64,000 bases of DNA from JANWXD01 sp037446115 (GTDB lineage Bacteria; Acidobacteriota; Terriglobia; Bryobacterales; Bryobacteraceae). The stretch spans positions 1 through 64,000 of the forward strand of contig JBBIJF010000018.1 of NCBI GenBank assembly GCA_037446115.1, given 5' to 3'. Shown here piece by piece: positions 51,699 to 60,283 of the stretch (positions within the stretch are counted from its first letter, which is position 1; each line of letters begins with the position of its first letter). The notes beneath the pieces are model-generated. The model worked only from the letters and a program-made list of their open reading frames with translations, was not told the DNA's origin and did not search any database. Both the position numbers and the translations under genes were made by a program.

Positions 51699-53282
51699 AT
51701 GGTGTGCGCGCCGGATCGGGGCAAGAGGGTGAAGTGGAGCGGGTGGTTGTCGCCCTCGTTGAGCGACTGCTATCTGGTTGCGCTGCTGGCCTGGCTGTTT
51801 GCCGCCGGAGCCGGCTGGGAAGGGCTGCTGGCTGACGGCGACACGGGCTGGCACATCCGCACGGGCGACTACATTCTCGAAACGGGCTTGATTCCGCGCC
51901 AGGATCCGTTCTCCTACACCCGGCCGGGCGAGCCTTGGTTTGCCTGGGAGTGGCTCTCGGATCTGATTCTGGCCTGGGTTCACCGACACTGGGGTTTGCC
52001 GGGCGTCGCGGCGCTGGCAGGCGTTGTGATCGGTTTGGCCATGCTGGTCCTGTTCGGCTGGATGCTGTGGCGGGGAACCAATTTGTTCGTAGCGCTCGCC
52101 ATGGCGCTGCTGGCGGCGGGAGCCAGTTCCATTCATTTTCTGGCGCGACCTCACGTGGCGACCTTACTGTTGCTGCCGCTGTCGCTGTGGGCCGTGGAGC
52201 GCGACCTCAAGCGAGAGGACCGCCGTGTGTGGCTGCTGGTTCCGCTGAGTGTGCTCTGGACCAATCTGCACGGCGGCTTTTTGGCGCTGCCGGCGACGCT
52301 GGCCGCCGTGGTGGCGGGGCTGTCTGTGGAAACGCTGCGGCGGAGGCGGGGTGAGCGAAACTGGCGCCGCCCGGTGCGATACGGCGTGCTGGCGGGCGTC
52401 TGCGGGCTCGCTTCGCTGTTGAACCCCTACGGGCCGGCCTTGCACGTCCACGTGGCGGGTTACCTGAATTCCGACTGGATCCGCAACGTGGTCATGGAGT
52501 TCCGCTCGCCCAGTTTTCGCACCGAGAACCAGCTGCAATTTGAGGCGTTGCTGCTTGGGGGGCTGCTGGCGGCCGGGTGGCGGCTGGCGCAGGGGCGCAT
52601 CCACGAGAGCCTTCCGGTGATTCTGTGGGCGCATCTGGCACTGGGCTCGGTGCGGCACGCGCCCCTGTACGCGGTGGTGGCGGCGCCGCTGGTGGCCTCG
52701 GCGCTGAGCGAGCTGTGGGAGAAGTGGGAGGCCAGGGCCGGGCGGGGTTCGGTCGCGGCCGTGCTGGGGGCTGTGGCGCGCGATTTCGGCACCCGAGCCG
52801 GCCGCCTGACGCCGTGGGCAGCGGCAGGCGTGGCGGCCGTGCTGCTGCTGACGCCGGATCGGAAGTGGCCGCGCGATTTTCCCGACCATGCATTTCCGAC
52901 TTCGCTGGTGCGCTCGCAGGCATCGCTGTTGCGCCAGGCGCGGGTGTTTACCTCCGATGAGTGGGCCGACTATCTGATCTACCGCAACTGGCCGCGGCAG
53001 CGCGTCTTCATGGACGGGCGCAGCGACTTTTACGGTCCTTCGATCGGCAATCAATATATTGCGCTCATGCAGGCGCAGCCGGGCTGGGAGCGGATCCTGG
53101 CCCGCTATGGCTGCGACGTCGTGCTGGTGCCGGCCCGCTGGGGGCTCGCCGCGCTGCTCGAAGCCGACCCTGGGTGGCGGCTGGTTGCCGCCGACGGCCG
53201 GGCCAAGCTATTCCGGCGCGCCGGCCTCCCAGCTTCTCTGAAGGGAGAGCGCACTAATCTGACCGCCCGTTCCTACCGATAG
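51699..53282 (+). CDS. Polytopic membrane protein of unknown function (GT-C-like topology)
   Basis: A 527-residue protein with about 9-10 hydrophobic segments and a C-terminal soluble domain. Positions 47-63 hold the motif DGDTGWHIRTGDYILET, and an acidic DGDTG/D-x-D-like motif in the first loop is a known feature of membrane glycosyltransferases. It is not a sure assignment. The C-terminal domain contains FTSDEWADYLIYRNW and FMDGRSDFYG, typical of bacterial integral-membrane 'dolichyl-phosphate-mannose' relatives. It lies 136 bases upstream of the Tad export genes and might glycosylate their product or be unrelated. The ATG at 51699 is weakly supported. Confidence 0.6.
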   Translation: MVCAPDRGKRVKWSGWLSPSLSDCYLVALLAWLFAAGAGWEGLLADGDTGWHIRTGDYILETGLIPRQDPFSYTRPGEPWFAWEWLSDLILAWVHRHWGLPGVAALAGVVIGLAMLVLFGWMLWRGTNLFVALAMALLAAGASSIHFLARPHVATLLLLPLSLWAVERDLKREDRRVWLLVPLSVLWTNLHGGFLALPATLAAVVAGLSVETLRRRRGERNWRRPVRYGVLAGVCGLASLLNPYGPALHVHVAGYLNSDWIRNVVMEFRSPSFRTENQLQFEALLLGGLLAAGWRLAQGRIHESLPVILWAHLALGSVRHAPLYAVVAAPLVASALSELWEKWEARAGRGSVAAVLGAVARDFGTRAGRLTPWAAAGVAAVLLLTPDRKWPRDFPDHAFPTSLVRSQASLLRQARVFTSDEWADYLIYRNWPRQRVFMDGRSDFYGPSIGNQYIALMQAQPGWERILARYGCDVVLVPARWGLAALLEADPGWRLVAADGRAKLFRRAGLPASLKGERTNLTARSYR

Positions 53283-53418
53283 AACGCCAGGAGGAGTCCC
53301 GAGATGAACCAAGGAGCCAGTCTCGGCCGCCAGAGGGTTTGGGAAACGGGCCCGGCGCGGATGTGCTGCGGCGCGACGCGGAGACGACACGGGTGAGAGA
53401 GGAGGAACGAGGGACTCT

Positions 53419-54297
53419 ATGGACCGCCGATTCATAACCGTTCTCGGCGTGAGCCTGCTGTTTGCGCTCATTGTTTCGAGCCTGTTTTATCAAATGAGCC
53501 GCGGCCGTCGGACCTCTCCCCGAGCGGCGGCGGTGCCGATGAAGGACGTGGTGGTGGCGGCGCGAGAGCTGGAGGTGGGGGCCACGATCCGCCCCGAAGA
53601 CGTAAAGGCCGCCAAGCTGCCGGCTCCGCTAGTGCCGCAGGGTTCGTTTGCCCGCGTCGAGGAGGTGGTAGGGCGCCCGGTGACGAGCAAGATCCTGGCG
53701 GGCGAGCCGGTGTCGGCGGGCCGGCTGGCCGAACGAGGCAGCGGCTTCGGTCTGGCGCCCATCATTCCGACGGGCATGCGGGCGGTCTCGGTGCGGGTCA
53801 ATGACGTCGCCAATGTGGCGGGCTTTGCCTTGCCGGGCATGAGGGTGGACGTGCTGGCGACCTTGCGGCCTCAGGGCGAGGAGGGACCTCGGACGACCAC
53901 GGTGCTGCAGAACATCCTGGTGCTTTCGGCCGGACAGCAGCTCCAGCCGGATGCCAGCGGCAAGCCGATCAACGTGCCGGTGGTGACGCTGCTGGTGACG
54001 CCCGAGCAGGCCGAGACGCTGACGCTGGCGAGCAATGAGGGGCGCATCCAGCTGGTGCTGCGCAACGCGACCGATAAAGAGGTGCAGAAGACGCCCGGGA
54101 AGGTTCTGGCCGAACTGTACGGTGCGCCGCGGCCGGTGGTGCGGCCCGTGCGGGCTCCGGGGCCGGCCAGAGCCGCTGCGGCTCCGCCGCCCGCTCCGGC
54201 GCCGCGGCCGGCGGCCGAACCGGAGCCGGAGCAGATCGTGGTCATCCGCGGCACACAGAAAACCGTCGAGGTGTTGGGCAATGCCAGGTCCAATTGA
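53419..54297 (+). CDS. cpaB: Flp pilus assembly protein CpaB
   Basis: A 292-residue periplasmic protein with an N-terminal membrane anchor (about 7-26), an SAF domain (VVVAARELEVGATI near residue 44) and a CpaB/RcpC C-terminal part with VRVNDVANVAGF and a Pro-rich tail. CpaB is thought to bind peptidoglycan and to gate the outer-membrane secretin of Tad-type pili. A GAGGAGG sequence precedes the ATG at about 12-18 bases. The 3' end overlaps the cpaC secretin gene by 17 bases, so the two are coupled. Confidence 0.93.
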   Translation: MDRRFITVLGVSLLFALIVSSLFYQMSRGRRTSPRAAAVPMKDVVVAARELEVGATIRPEDVKAAKLPAPLVPQGSFARVEEVVGRPVTSKILAGEPVSAGRLAERGSGFGLAPIIPTGMRAVSVRVNDVANVAGFALPGMRVDVLATLRPQGEEGPRTTTVLQNILVLSAGQQLQPDASGKPINVPVVTLLVTPEQAETLTLASNEGRIQLVLRNATDKEVQKTPGKVLAELYGAPRPVVRPVRAPGPARAAAAPPPAPAPRPAAEPEPEQIVVIRGTQKTVEVLGNARSN

Positions 54298-55576
54298 CAA
54301 ATTCGGCCGGCTGGCGGCGGCGTTGCTTGCCGTTGCGGTGGTCCAGGCGGCCGAGCGGATCGAGCTCACCGTGGGGGGCAGCGCGGTGATTGACTATCCG
54401 GCGGGAATCAGCCGCATTTCTACGAGCAATCCCGAGGTCGTCGACCCCGTGCCGGTCAGCAAGCGGGAGGTGCTGCTGCAAGGCAAGTCCTACGGCCTGG
54501 CGACGGTGGTGATCTGGAGCCCTTCCGGGGAGCGGACGTTTTACTCGGTTACGGTCGGCCAGGATCTGGAGCCGTTGCGAAAGCTGTTGCGGGAGACCTT
54601 CCCGAACGAACGGATCGAAGTACAGGCCGGGCGGGATGCCATTGCGCTGACCGGGGAGGTTTCCACCCCGGCGGTGGCCGAACGGGCGGTGGCGCTGGCG
54701 ACTCCGTTCGGCAAGAGCGTGGTCAACCAGCTCCAGGTGGCCCGGCGCGAGGCGGAAAAGCAGGTGCTGCTGCGGGTGCGCTTTGCCGAAGTGGACCGCA
54801 ATGCGGCTTCGGCGCTGGGGGCGAATGTGATTCTGACGGGTGCGCTCAACACGGTCGGGCGCACGACCACCGGCCAGTTCCCGGCGCCGAATCTGGCGCA
54901 GGCCGGCGCCGGAACCTCTGCGGTCTTCACGCTCAGCGACGCCCTCAATGTGTTTGCGTTCCGGCCGGACTTGAATCTGGGCGCCTTCGTGAAGGCGCTC
55001 CAGACGCAGGGGCTGCTGCAGATTCTGGCGGAGCCCAACCTGGTGGCAACCGAAGGCAAAGAGGCCAGCTTCCTGGCGGGGGGCGAATTTCCGGTGCCGG
55101 TGGTGCAGGGGGGCGCCAATGTGGGGGCGGTGACGATCCAGTTCCGCGAGTTCGGGATCCGGCTGTCGTTCACGCCGCTGGTGACCGATCGCGACACCAT
55201 CAAGCTGCACGTCAAACCCGAGGTGTCCTCGCTGGATTTTGCCAACGGGCTGCAAATTTCCGGGTTTCTGGTCCCGGCGCTTTCGACGCGCCGCCTGGAG
55301 ACGCACATCGAGCTGCGGCAGGGCCAGAGTTTCGCGATTGCGGGGCTGCTGGACGACCGCGTTACGGAGAACCTCTCGCGAGTGCCCGGCCTGGCGAGCA
55401 TTCCGTTGCTGGGGGCTCTGTTCAAGAGCCGGCAGGTGAGCAAGTCCAAGACGGAGCTGTTAGTGCTGGTGACACCGGAAATCGCCCGGGCGGTGGAGGC
55501 CACTGCGGCGCCGTCGCTCAAGATGCCGCAGGAGTTTCTGAAACCGGAAGGCGAGGGTGGGGCGCGACGGCGGTGA
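54281..55576 (+). CDS. cpaC: Tad/Flp secretin CpaC
   Basis: A 431-residue outer-membrane secretin. A signal peptide (to about residue 22) is followed by an N-terminal pilus-formation domain (VPVSKREVLLQGKSYGLATV), a BON/N1-like domain, and the secretin core containing VTIQFREFGIRLSFTPLV and PGLASIPLLGALFKSR, the VxG- and SxPxLGxLF-type motif of secretins. It probably forms the channel through which the Tad fibre or substrate leaves the cell. The ATG at 54281 lies inside the end of cpaB, with GAGGTG 8 bases upstream. Confidence 0.95.
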   Translation: MPGPIDKFGRLAAALLAVAVVQAAERIELTVGGSAVIDYPAGISRISTSNPEVVDPVPVSKREVLLQGKSYGLATVVIWSPSGERTFYSVTVGQDLEPLRKLLRETFPNERIEVQAGRDAIALTGEVSTPAVAERAVALATPFGKSVVNQLQVARREAEKQVLLRVRFAEVDRNAASALGANVILTGALNTVGRTTTGQFPAPNLAQAGAGTSAVFTLSDALNVFAFRPDLNLGAFVKALQTQGLLQILAEPNLVATEGKEASFLAGGEFPVPVVQGGANVGAVTIQFREFGIRLSFTPLVTDRDTIKLHVKPEVSSLDFANGLQISGFLVPALSTRRLETHIELRQGQSFAIAGLLDDRVTENLSRVPGLASIPLLGALFKSRQVSKSKTELLVLVTPEIARAVEATAAPSLKMPQEFLKPEGEGGARRR

Positions 55577-55601
55577 GCAGGAGAGATTGTCCGAGACGGT
55601 C

Positions 55602-56786
55602 ATGGCGGGGCTGCGAGCCATTCTGATTGCGCCGAACCGAGCTCTGGCGGCCGAGTTCCGCGGGAGTGTGAAGGCGAGCCGTGTGTTTGAGATTGTCGGG
55701 GATCTGGAGCACTATCCGGAGCCGCGGGCCCTGGAGCGCGGAGTGCGGCAGTGGCGAGCCTCCGTCGTGCTGGTGGACATCTCGGCCGACCGCCAGGCTG
55801 CCGGTGAGCTGTTGCGTCTTGGGGCGTCGCAGCGCTGGGGAGTGCCGGTGGTGGCGCTGCACACGGCTCAGGATCCGGAGGCGGTTCTGTGGGCGCTCCG
55901 GCAGGGCGCCAGTGAGTTTTTGCACGCTCCGTTTGAAGCGGCCGCGCAGAAGGAAGCCGCTGAAGCGCTGCTGCGGCTGGGAGCTCCCGTGGAGACGGCC
56001 GAGCGGCAGGGAAGGGTGCTGGCCTTTGCGAGCGTCAAGCCGGGGGCGGGAGCGACCACGCTGGCCTGCCACACGGCACTCGAGCTGAAGCGGTTGACCG
56101 GAGAGGAGGTTCTGCTTGCGGATCTTGACCGTACGGCGGGGATGGTGGGCTTTTACCTGGGGATCCGGAGCACGCCCAACGCCGAAGATGCGCTAGCCCA
56201 GGTCGAGGCTCTCGACACTGCCCGCTGGACCTCGCTTACCACCCCCTGCCGGGGTGTGGCGGTGTTGCCGGCTCCGGCGGCGCCGCCGGAGGCTCCGTTC
56301 CAGCCGGGGCGGCTAGAGGAGCTGCTGGCGGCGGCACGCCGGGCCTACGACTGGGTGATTCTGGATCTTCCGGCCGCGTTTCATCGGCACAGTCTTCAGG
56401 TTCTGTGGAGTGCGGACACATCGTTTCTGGTCACCACACCGGATCTGGCCTCGCTTTATCTGGCGCGGAAGGCCGTCCGCCTGCTGTCGAGCCTGGGCCT
56501 GACCGAGGAACGGGTCCGGATGCTCGTCAACCGCCATGTGGCCGCGGCGGAGTTGGGCCCGACGGAGCTCCGAAAGATTCTGGAGTTCCCGGTTTATGGA
56601 TCCTTTCCGGAGGGCGGTGACTCAGTCTCCCAGGCTCTCGCGAGCGGCAACGGGCTGGAGCCGGGCAGCGCCATGGAGCAGGCCATCGGCGAGTTTGTCG
56701 CGGGCTTGGCGGGGGTGTCGGGAGAAGTCAAGCGCTCGGGAGTGTCCTGGGGCGCCGGGCTGGCGCTATCCGGGATCCGGGCCTGA
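55602..56786 (+). CDS. cpaE: CpaE/TadZ-like pilus localisation ATPase with degenerate P-loop
   Basis: A 394-residue protein with an N-terminal receiver-like domain (LIAPNRALAAEF), as in CpaE/TadZ, and a C-terminal MinD/ParA-like ATPase domain. The deviant Walker A loop reads VKPGAGATTLACH: the signature Lys (K of KPG) is present, but the second, canonical Lys is Ala, indicating weak or absent ATP hydrolysis. The Walker B region is VILDLPAAF. TadZ targets Tad machinery to the pole. The ATG at 55602 was chosen; an in-frame GTG at 55557 overlaps cpaC. It is followed by cpaF after 13 bases. Confidence 0.88.
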   Translation: MAGLRAILIAPNRALAAEFRGSVKASRVFEIVGDLEHYPEPRALERGVRQWRASVVLVDISADRQAAGELLRLGASQRWGVPVVALHTAQDPEAVLWALRQGASEFLHAPFEAAAQKEAAEALLRLGAPVETAERQGRVLAFASVKPGAGATTLACHTALELKRLTGEEVLLADLDRTAGMVGFYLGIRSTPNAEDALAQVEALDTARWTSLTTPCRGVAVLPAPAAPPEAPFQPGRLEELLAAARRAYDWVILDLPAAFHRHSLQVLWSADTSFLVTTPDLASLYLARKAVRLLSSLGLTEERVRMLVNRHVAAAELGPTELRKILEFPVYGSFPEGGDSVSQALASGNGLEPGSAMEQAIGEFVAGLAGVSGEVKRSGVSWGAGLALSGIRA

Positions 56787-56799
56787 GGAGGAGTGAACG

Positions 56800-58158
56800 A
56801 TGCCAGTCGAAGAGCGGTTGCGCGCCACGGAGACCAGCTGGGAGCAGCGCCTGATGAGGGACACGGGACGGCTGCGGGTGCCGCTGAAGGCGGAAGCCCA
56901 GGAACTGAAGTTCCGGCTGCATCGCAAGCTGCTCGAAAAGATCAACCTGGACGCTCTGGCGATGATTGACGATCAGCGCGTGCGCACGGAGGTGCGCCAG
57001 GCGCTGGTGTCGCTGCTCGAAGAGGAGCCGACGCTGCTGAGCGCGGCCGAAAAGCAGCAGATCTGCGAGGAGGTGCTGCATGAGGTGTTCGGGCTGGGCC
57101 CGCTCGAGCCGCTGCTGGCCGATCCCACGGTCTCCGACATTCTGGTGAACACGCACAAGGCCGTGTATGTGGAGCGCGGGGGCGTGCTGGAGCTGACCAA
57201 TGTCGTCTTCCGCGACGACAACCATCTGCTGCGGATCATTGACAAGATCGTTTCGCAGGTGGGGCGGCGGATTGACGAATCCACGCCCATGGTGGACGCG
57301 CGGCTCAAGGACGGCTCGCGGGTCAACGCCATCATTCCGCCGCTGGCGGTGGACGGGCCGCTGCTGTCCATCCGCAGGTTTTCGGTGGACAAGCTGATGC
57401 CCGCCGATCTGGTGGAACGCAAGTCGCTGTCGCCGGGGATGATGGAACTGCTCGAGGCGGCGGTGCGGGCGCGGCTGAACATCATCATCTCCGGGGGCAC
57501 GGGCGCCGGCAAAACGACGCTGCTCAACGCTCTTTCGGCCTTCATCTCGCCCAAGGAGCGCATTGTGACCATCGAAGACGCGGCCGAGCTCCAGCTCAAG
57601 CAGCCGCACGTGGCGCGGCTGGAGACGCGCCCGCCGAACCTGGAAGGTCAGGGGGCGGTGCGTCAGCGGGAGCTGCTCATCAACAGCCTGCGCATGCGTC
57701 CGGACCGCATCGTGGTGGGCGAGGTGCGCGGCGAGGAGGCGCTGGACATGCTGCAGGCGATGAACACCGGACATGACGGCTCGTTGACCACGATCCACGC
57801 CAACTCGCCCCGAGATGCGATTTCGCGTCTGGAGGTGATGGTGTCGCTGGCCAGCGCCAACATGCGGCTGAGCGCCATCCGCCAGCAGATTGCCAGCGCG
57901 GTGCAGCTGTTTGTGCAGGTGTCGCGGCTGAGCGACGGGGCACGGCGGGTGACCAGCATCACGGAGGTGACCGGCATGGAGGGGGACGTCGTGACGCTGC
58001 AGGACCTGTTCGTGTTCGAAAAGCTGGGGCTGACGCCGGAGGGACGCGTGCGGGGGCGGTTTGCGGCCACGGGCATCCGGCCGAAGTTCTACGAGCGGCT
58101 GCTGGCGGCGGGCATCCGGCTGCGGCCGGAGTTGTTTGACGAGGTGGTGGAGGTTTGA
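56800..58158 (+). CDS. cpaF: Tad/Flp assembly ATPase CpaF (TadA)
   Basis: A 452-residue cytoplasmic ATPase of the VirB11/GspE superfamily that powers Tad pilus or fibre assembly. The Walker A motif is SGGTGAGKTTLLNAL (near 230), the Asp box is TIEDAAEL, and Walker B is in RIVVGEVRGEEALDML with the downstream His box GSLTTIHANSPRDA. The N-terminal domain carries the family pattern GLGPLEPLLADPTVSDILVN. It is followed directly by the membrane partners TadB and TadC, as in classical loci. Confidence 0.97.
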   Translation: MPVEERLRATETSWEQRLMRDTGRLRVPLKAEAQELKFRLHRKLLEKINLDALAMIDDQRVRTEVRQALVSLLEEEPTLLSAAEKQQICEEVLHEVFGLGPLEPLLADPTVSDILVNTHKAVYVERGGVLELTNVVFRDDNHLLRIIDKIVSQVGRRIDESTPMVDARLKDGSRVNAIIPPLAVDGPLLSIRRFSVDKLMPADLVERKSLSPGMMELLEAAVRARLNIIISGGTGAGKTTLLNALSAFISPKERIVTIEDAAELQLKQPHVARLETRPPNLEGQGAVRQRELLINSLRMRPDRIVVGEVRGEEALDMLQAMNTGHDGSLTTIHANSPRDAISRLEVMVSLASANMRLSAIRQQIASAVQLFVQVSRLSDGARRVTSITEVTGMEGDVVTLQDLFVFEKLGLTPEGRVRGRFAATGIRPKFYERLLAAGIRLRPELFDEVVEV

Positions 58159-58162
58159 AGTC

Positions 58163-59131
58163 ATGCTGACGGTTGTCGTGGCCGCCGCCGCCTCCTGGCT
58201 GTGTGCGGTGCTGTGCTGGTGGTTGCTGACGCGACTCTGGCGCAAGTCCGAGATCAAACGGTTTCAGGACCGTCTGGGCGCCGCCCCGGCCCGCAAGAGC
58301 AAGAAGGCCGAGGCGCCGGTGCTGCTGCCGCGGGAGGACCTCGACACCGGGCGGCTGGTGCGGCGCATTCTGGAGCGGCTCCGCCTGGATGCAAAACTGG
58401 CGCTGCTGATCGAGCAGGCCGACCTGCGCTGGCATGTGGCGCGGATGATTCACGGCTCGCTGGCGCTGTTTCTGTGCGGCTTCGCCGTGGTCTGGTACGT
58501 CGCTCCCGCCTGGCGGATGCTGGCTCTGCCCGCAGGGGCGCTGGCCGGGGCGCTGCCGCTCGTTTACGTACTGCGCCGGCGCCAGGCGCGGCTGCGGCGA
58601 TTCGAGGCGCAGTTTCCCGAGAGTCTGGATTTTGTGGCGCGCTCCCTGCGCGCCGGTCACGCGTTTTCGGTGTCTCTGGAGATGCTCCACAAAGAGTTCC
58701 AGGATCCGCTGGCTGCCGAGTTTCGCAGGACCTTTGAAGAACACAACCTGGGCCTTCCTCTGGAGGTGGCCCTGGAAAAGCTGGCCAAGCGGGTGCCGCT
58801 GATGGACGTGCAGTTTTTCGTGTCGGCGGTGATGCTGCAGAAACGCACGGGCGGCAACCTGGCCGAACTACTGGACAAGCTGGCGTATGTGATCCGGGAG
58901 CGGTTCAAGCTGCGGGGCCGGATCCGGGCGGTGAGCGCTCACGGGCGCATGACGGGCTACGCGCTTTCGGCGATTCCGGTGATGGTGGGTCTGATGATGT
59001 TTCTGGTCAACCGGGAATGGGTCACGTTTTTCTTCACGGATGAAACGGGCCGGATGATGCTGGCGGCGGCGCTGGGCTTGCAGATCATCGGATACGCGGT
59101 CATCAAGAAGATCGTCTCGATCGAAGTCTGA
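58163..59131 (+). CDS. tadB: Tad/Flp inner-membrane platform protein TadB
   Basis: A 322-residue T2SSF-type membrane protein. The motif core is FPESLDFVARSLRAGHAFS followed by a helix ending in FEEHNLGLPLEVALEKLAKR, with TM segments near the N terminus, at about 100-140 and near the C terminus. TadB and TadC together form the platform that replaces the duplicated GspF/PilC. The ATG lies four bases after the cpaF stop. Confidence 0.95.
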   Translation: MLTVVVAAAASWLCAVLCWWLLTRLWRKSEIKRFQDRLGAAPARKSKKAEAPVLLPREDLDTGRLVRRILERLRLDAKLALLIEQADLRWHVARMIHGSLALFLCGFAVVWYVAPAWRMLALPAGALAGALPLVYVLRRRQARLRRFEAQFPESLDFVARSLRAGHAFSVSLEMLHKEFQDPLAAEFRRTFEEHNLGLPLEVALEKLAKRVPLMDVQFFVSAVMLQKRTGGNLAELLDKLAYVIRERFKLRGRIRAVSAHGRMTGYALSAIPVMVGLMMFLVNREWVTFFFTDETGRMMLAAALGLQIIGYAVIKKIVSIEV

Positions 59132-59134
59132 GCT

Positions 59135-60052
59135 ATGGAACTGGCTGGCGCAGCGGTGGTGTTCTTTCTGGTGGCGGCGTTCACCGCGCTGGCGGGGCTG
59201 CGGCTGTGGGCGCGTCCGAAGGCGGTCATCGAGCGGCTGACGGGGCCCGGGGTCGAGACGGCCACGGTGCCGACCCATCCGAGCCTGGCGTTTCGCGAGC
59301 TGCTCAAGCGGCTGGGCGAGGCGGTGCCGACGCCGAGCAAGGAGGCCGGGCGGCTGGAGCGGCGCCTGGTCCGGGCCGGTTACCGGAAGCCGGGGGCGGC
59401 ACGGGTGGTCAACGGGGCGCGGGTGCTGCTGGCGGTGGTGGTGCCGCTGGTGGTTTATGCGCTGGTGCAGTCCTGGGCTCCGGGCTCGGAGAACCTGCCC
59501 CTGCTGGTCGGGGGCGCCGTGGTGATGGGGTACGCGGCGCCGGGCGCCTGGGTGGACTGGAAAGCCAAGCGGCGCCAGCGACGCATTCGGCGGGGCCTGC
59601 CCGACGCGCTCGACCTGCTGGTGATCTGCGTGGAATCCGGCCTGGGACTGGATCAGGCGATCATGCAGGCGGCCAAAGAGATGGAGATCGCGCACCCGGA
59701 TATCAGCGACGAGTTCGCCCTGGTGAACGTAGAGATGAAGGCCGGGGTGCGGCGCGCCGAGGCGCTACGCCATCTGGGAGAGCGCAGCGGCGTAGACGAG
59801 CTCAAAAAGCTGGTGGCCGTGCTGATCCAGGCGGACCGCTTTGGCACGAGCGTAGCCCAGAGCCTGCGCACCCATTCGGACTTTCTGCGCGTGCAAATGC
59901 GCCAGAAAGCCGAGGAACAGGCCGCCAAGCTCGGCGTGAAGCTGGTGTTTCCGATCTTCTTCTGCATTCTGCCGACGCTGTTCGTGGTGACCGTCGGCCC
60001 CATGGCGGTGCGCATCCTGCGGGAGGTGCTCCCCATGATCGCCAACATGTAA
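59135..60052 (+). CDS. tadC: Tad/Flp inner-membrane platform protein TadC
   Basis: A 305-residue T2SSF-type membrane protein and partner of TadB. The core is GLPDALDLLVICVESGLGLD, with a later MRQKAEEQAAKLGVKLVFP segment and a final hydrophobic segment FFCILPTLFVVTVGP. The start is 3 bases after the tadB stop. TadC is the last of the recognised Tad genes here. Confidence 0.95.
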   Translation: MELAGAAVVFFLVAAFTALAGLRLWARPKAVIERLTGPGVETATVPTHPSLAFRELLKRLGEAVPTPSKEAGRLERRLVRAGYRKPGAARVVNGARVLLAVVVPLVVYALVQSWAPGSENLPLLVGGAVVMGYAAPGAWVDWKAKRRQRRIRRGLPDALDLLVICVESGLGLDQAIMQAAKEMEIAHPDISDEFALVNVEMKAGVRRAEALRHLGERSGVDELKKLVAVLIQADRFGTSVAQSLRTHSDFLRVQMRQKAEEQAAKLGVKLVFPIFFCILPTLFVVTVGPMAVRILREVLPMIANM

Positions 60053-60088
60053 GGGCGGAGGAATTCTCAAAGGAAAGGAGGAAGTGCG

Positions 60089-60181
60089 ATGGATACGGCG
60101 ACCATCCGAATCATCTGCGCGGTGCTGGCCGTGGTGCTGCTGGGGCTGATCATCCTGCGCCGGCGGCGCAGCGCCGAATGA
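60089..60181 (+). CDS. 30-residue single-TM microprotein at end of Tad operon
   Basis: A short reading frame preceded by a strong AAGGAGGA ribosome binding site (6 bases before the ATG) encodes about 30 residues: a polar start, a TM helix built of ICAVLAVVLLGLIIL, and a basic RRRR tail with SAE at the C terminus. The next feature is a strong intrinsic terminator, so it is the last product of the operon. It lacks the Flp pilin cleavage motif, so it is not a pilin. It may be a regulatory or stabilising subunit of TadB/TadC. Confidence 0.65.
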   Translation: MDTATIRIICAVLAVVLLGLIILRRRRSAE

Positions 60182-60204
60182 AGTGCTTGCGGCGGGAGCT
60201 CGAA

Positions 60205-60244
60205 GCGGGACGGAGCGGGGCGGCGCCGTCCCGCGTGTTTTTTT
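60205..60244 (+). terminator. Strong rho-independent terminator after Tad operon
   Basis: A perfect 9-bp stem (60205-60213 with 60226-60234), GCGGGACGG pairing with CCGTCCCGC, a 12-base loop and a run of seven T starting at 60238. It cleanly ends the Tad cluster and separates it from the cytochrome genes, which must have their own promoter. Confidence 0.85.
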
Positions 60245-60283
60245 CACTTGTTTCTGAAGTTTTCCCCGTAAGATTGAGAGTGA

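Noticed and set aside
53304..53396. 30-codon plus-strand frame with a GAGGAG site just before cpaB
   Set aside because: The product has no TM segment and no pilin motif, is not conserved in any way I can see, and ends with a Arg/His-rich tail; probably chance.
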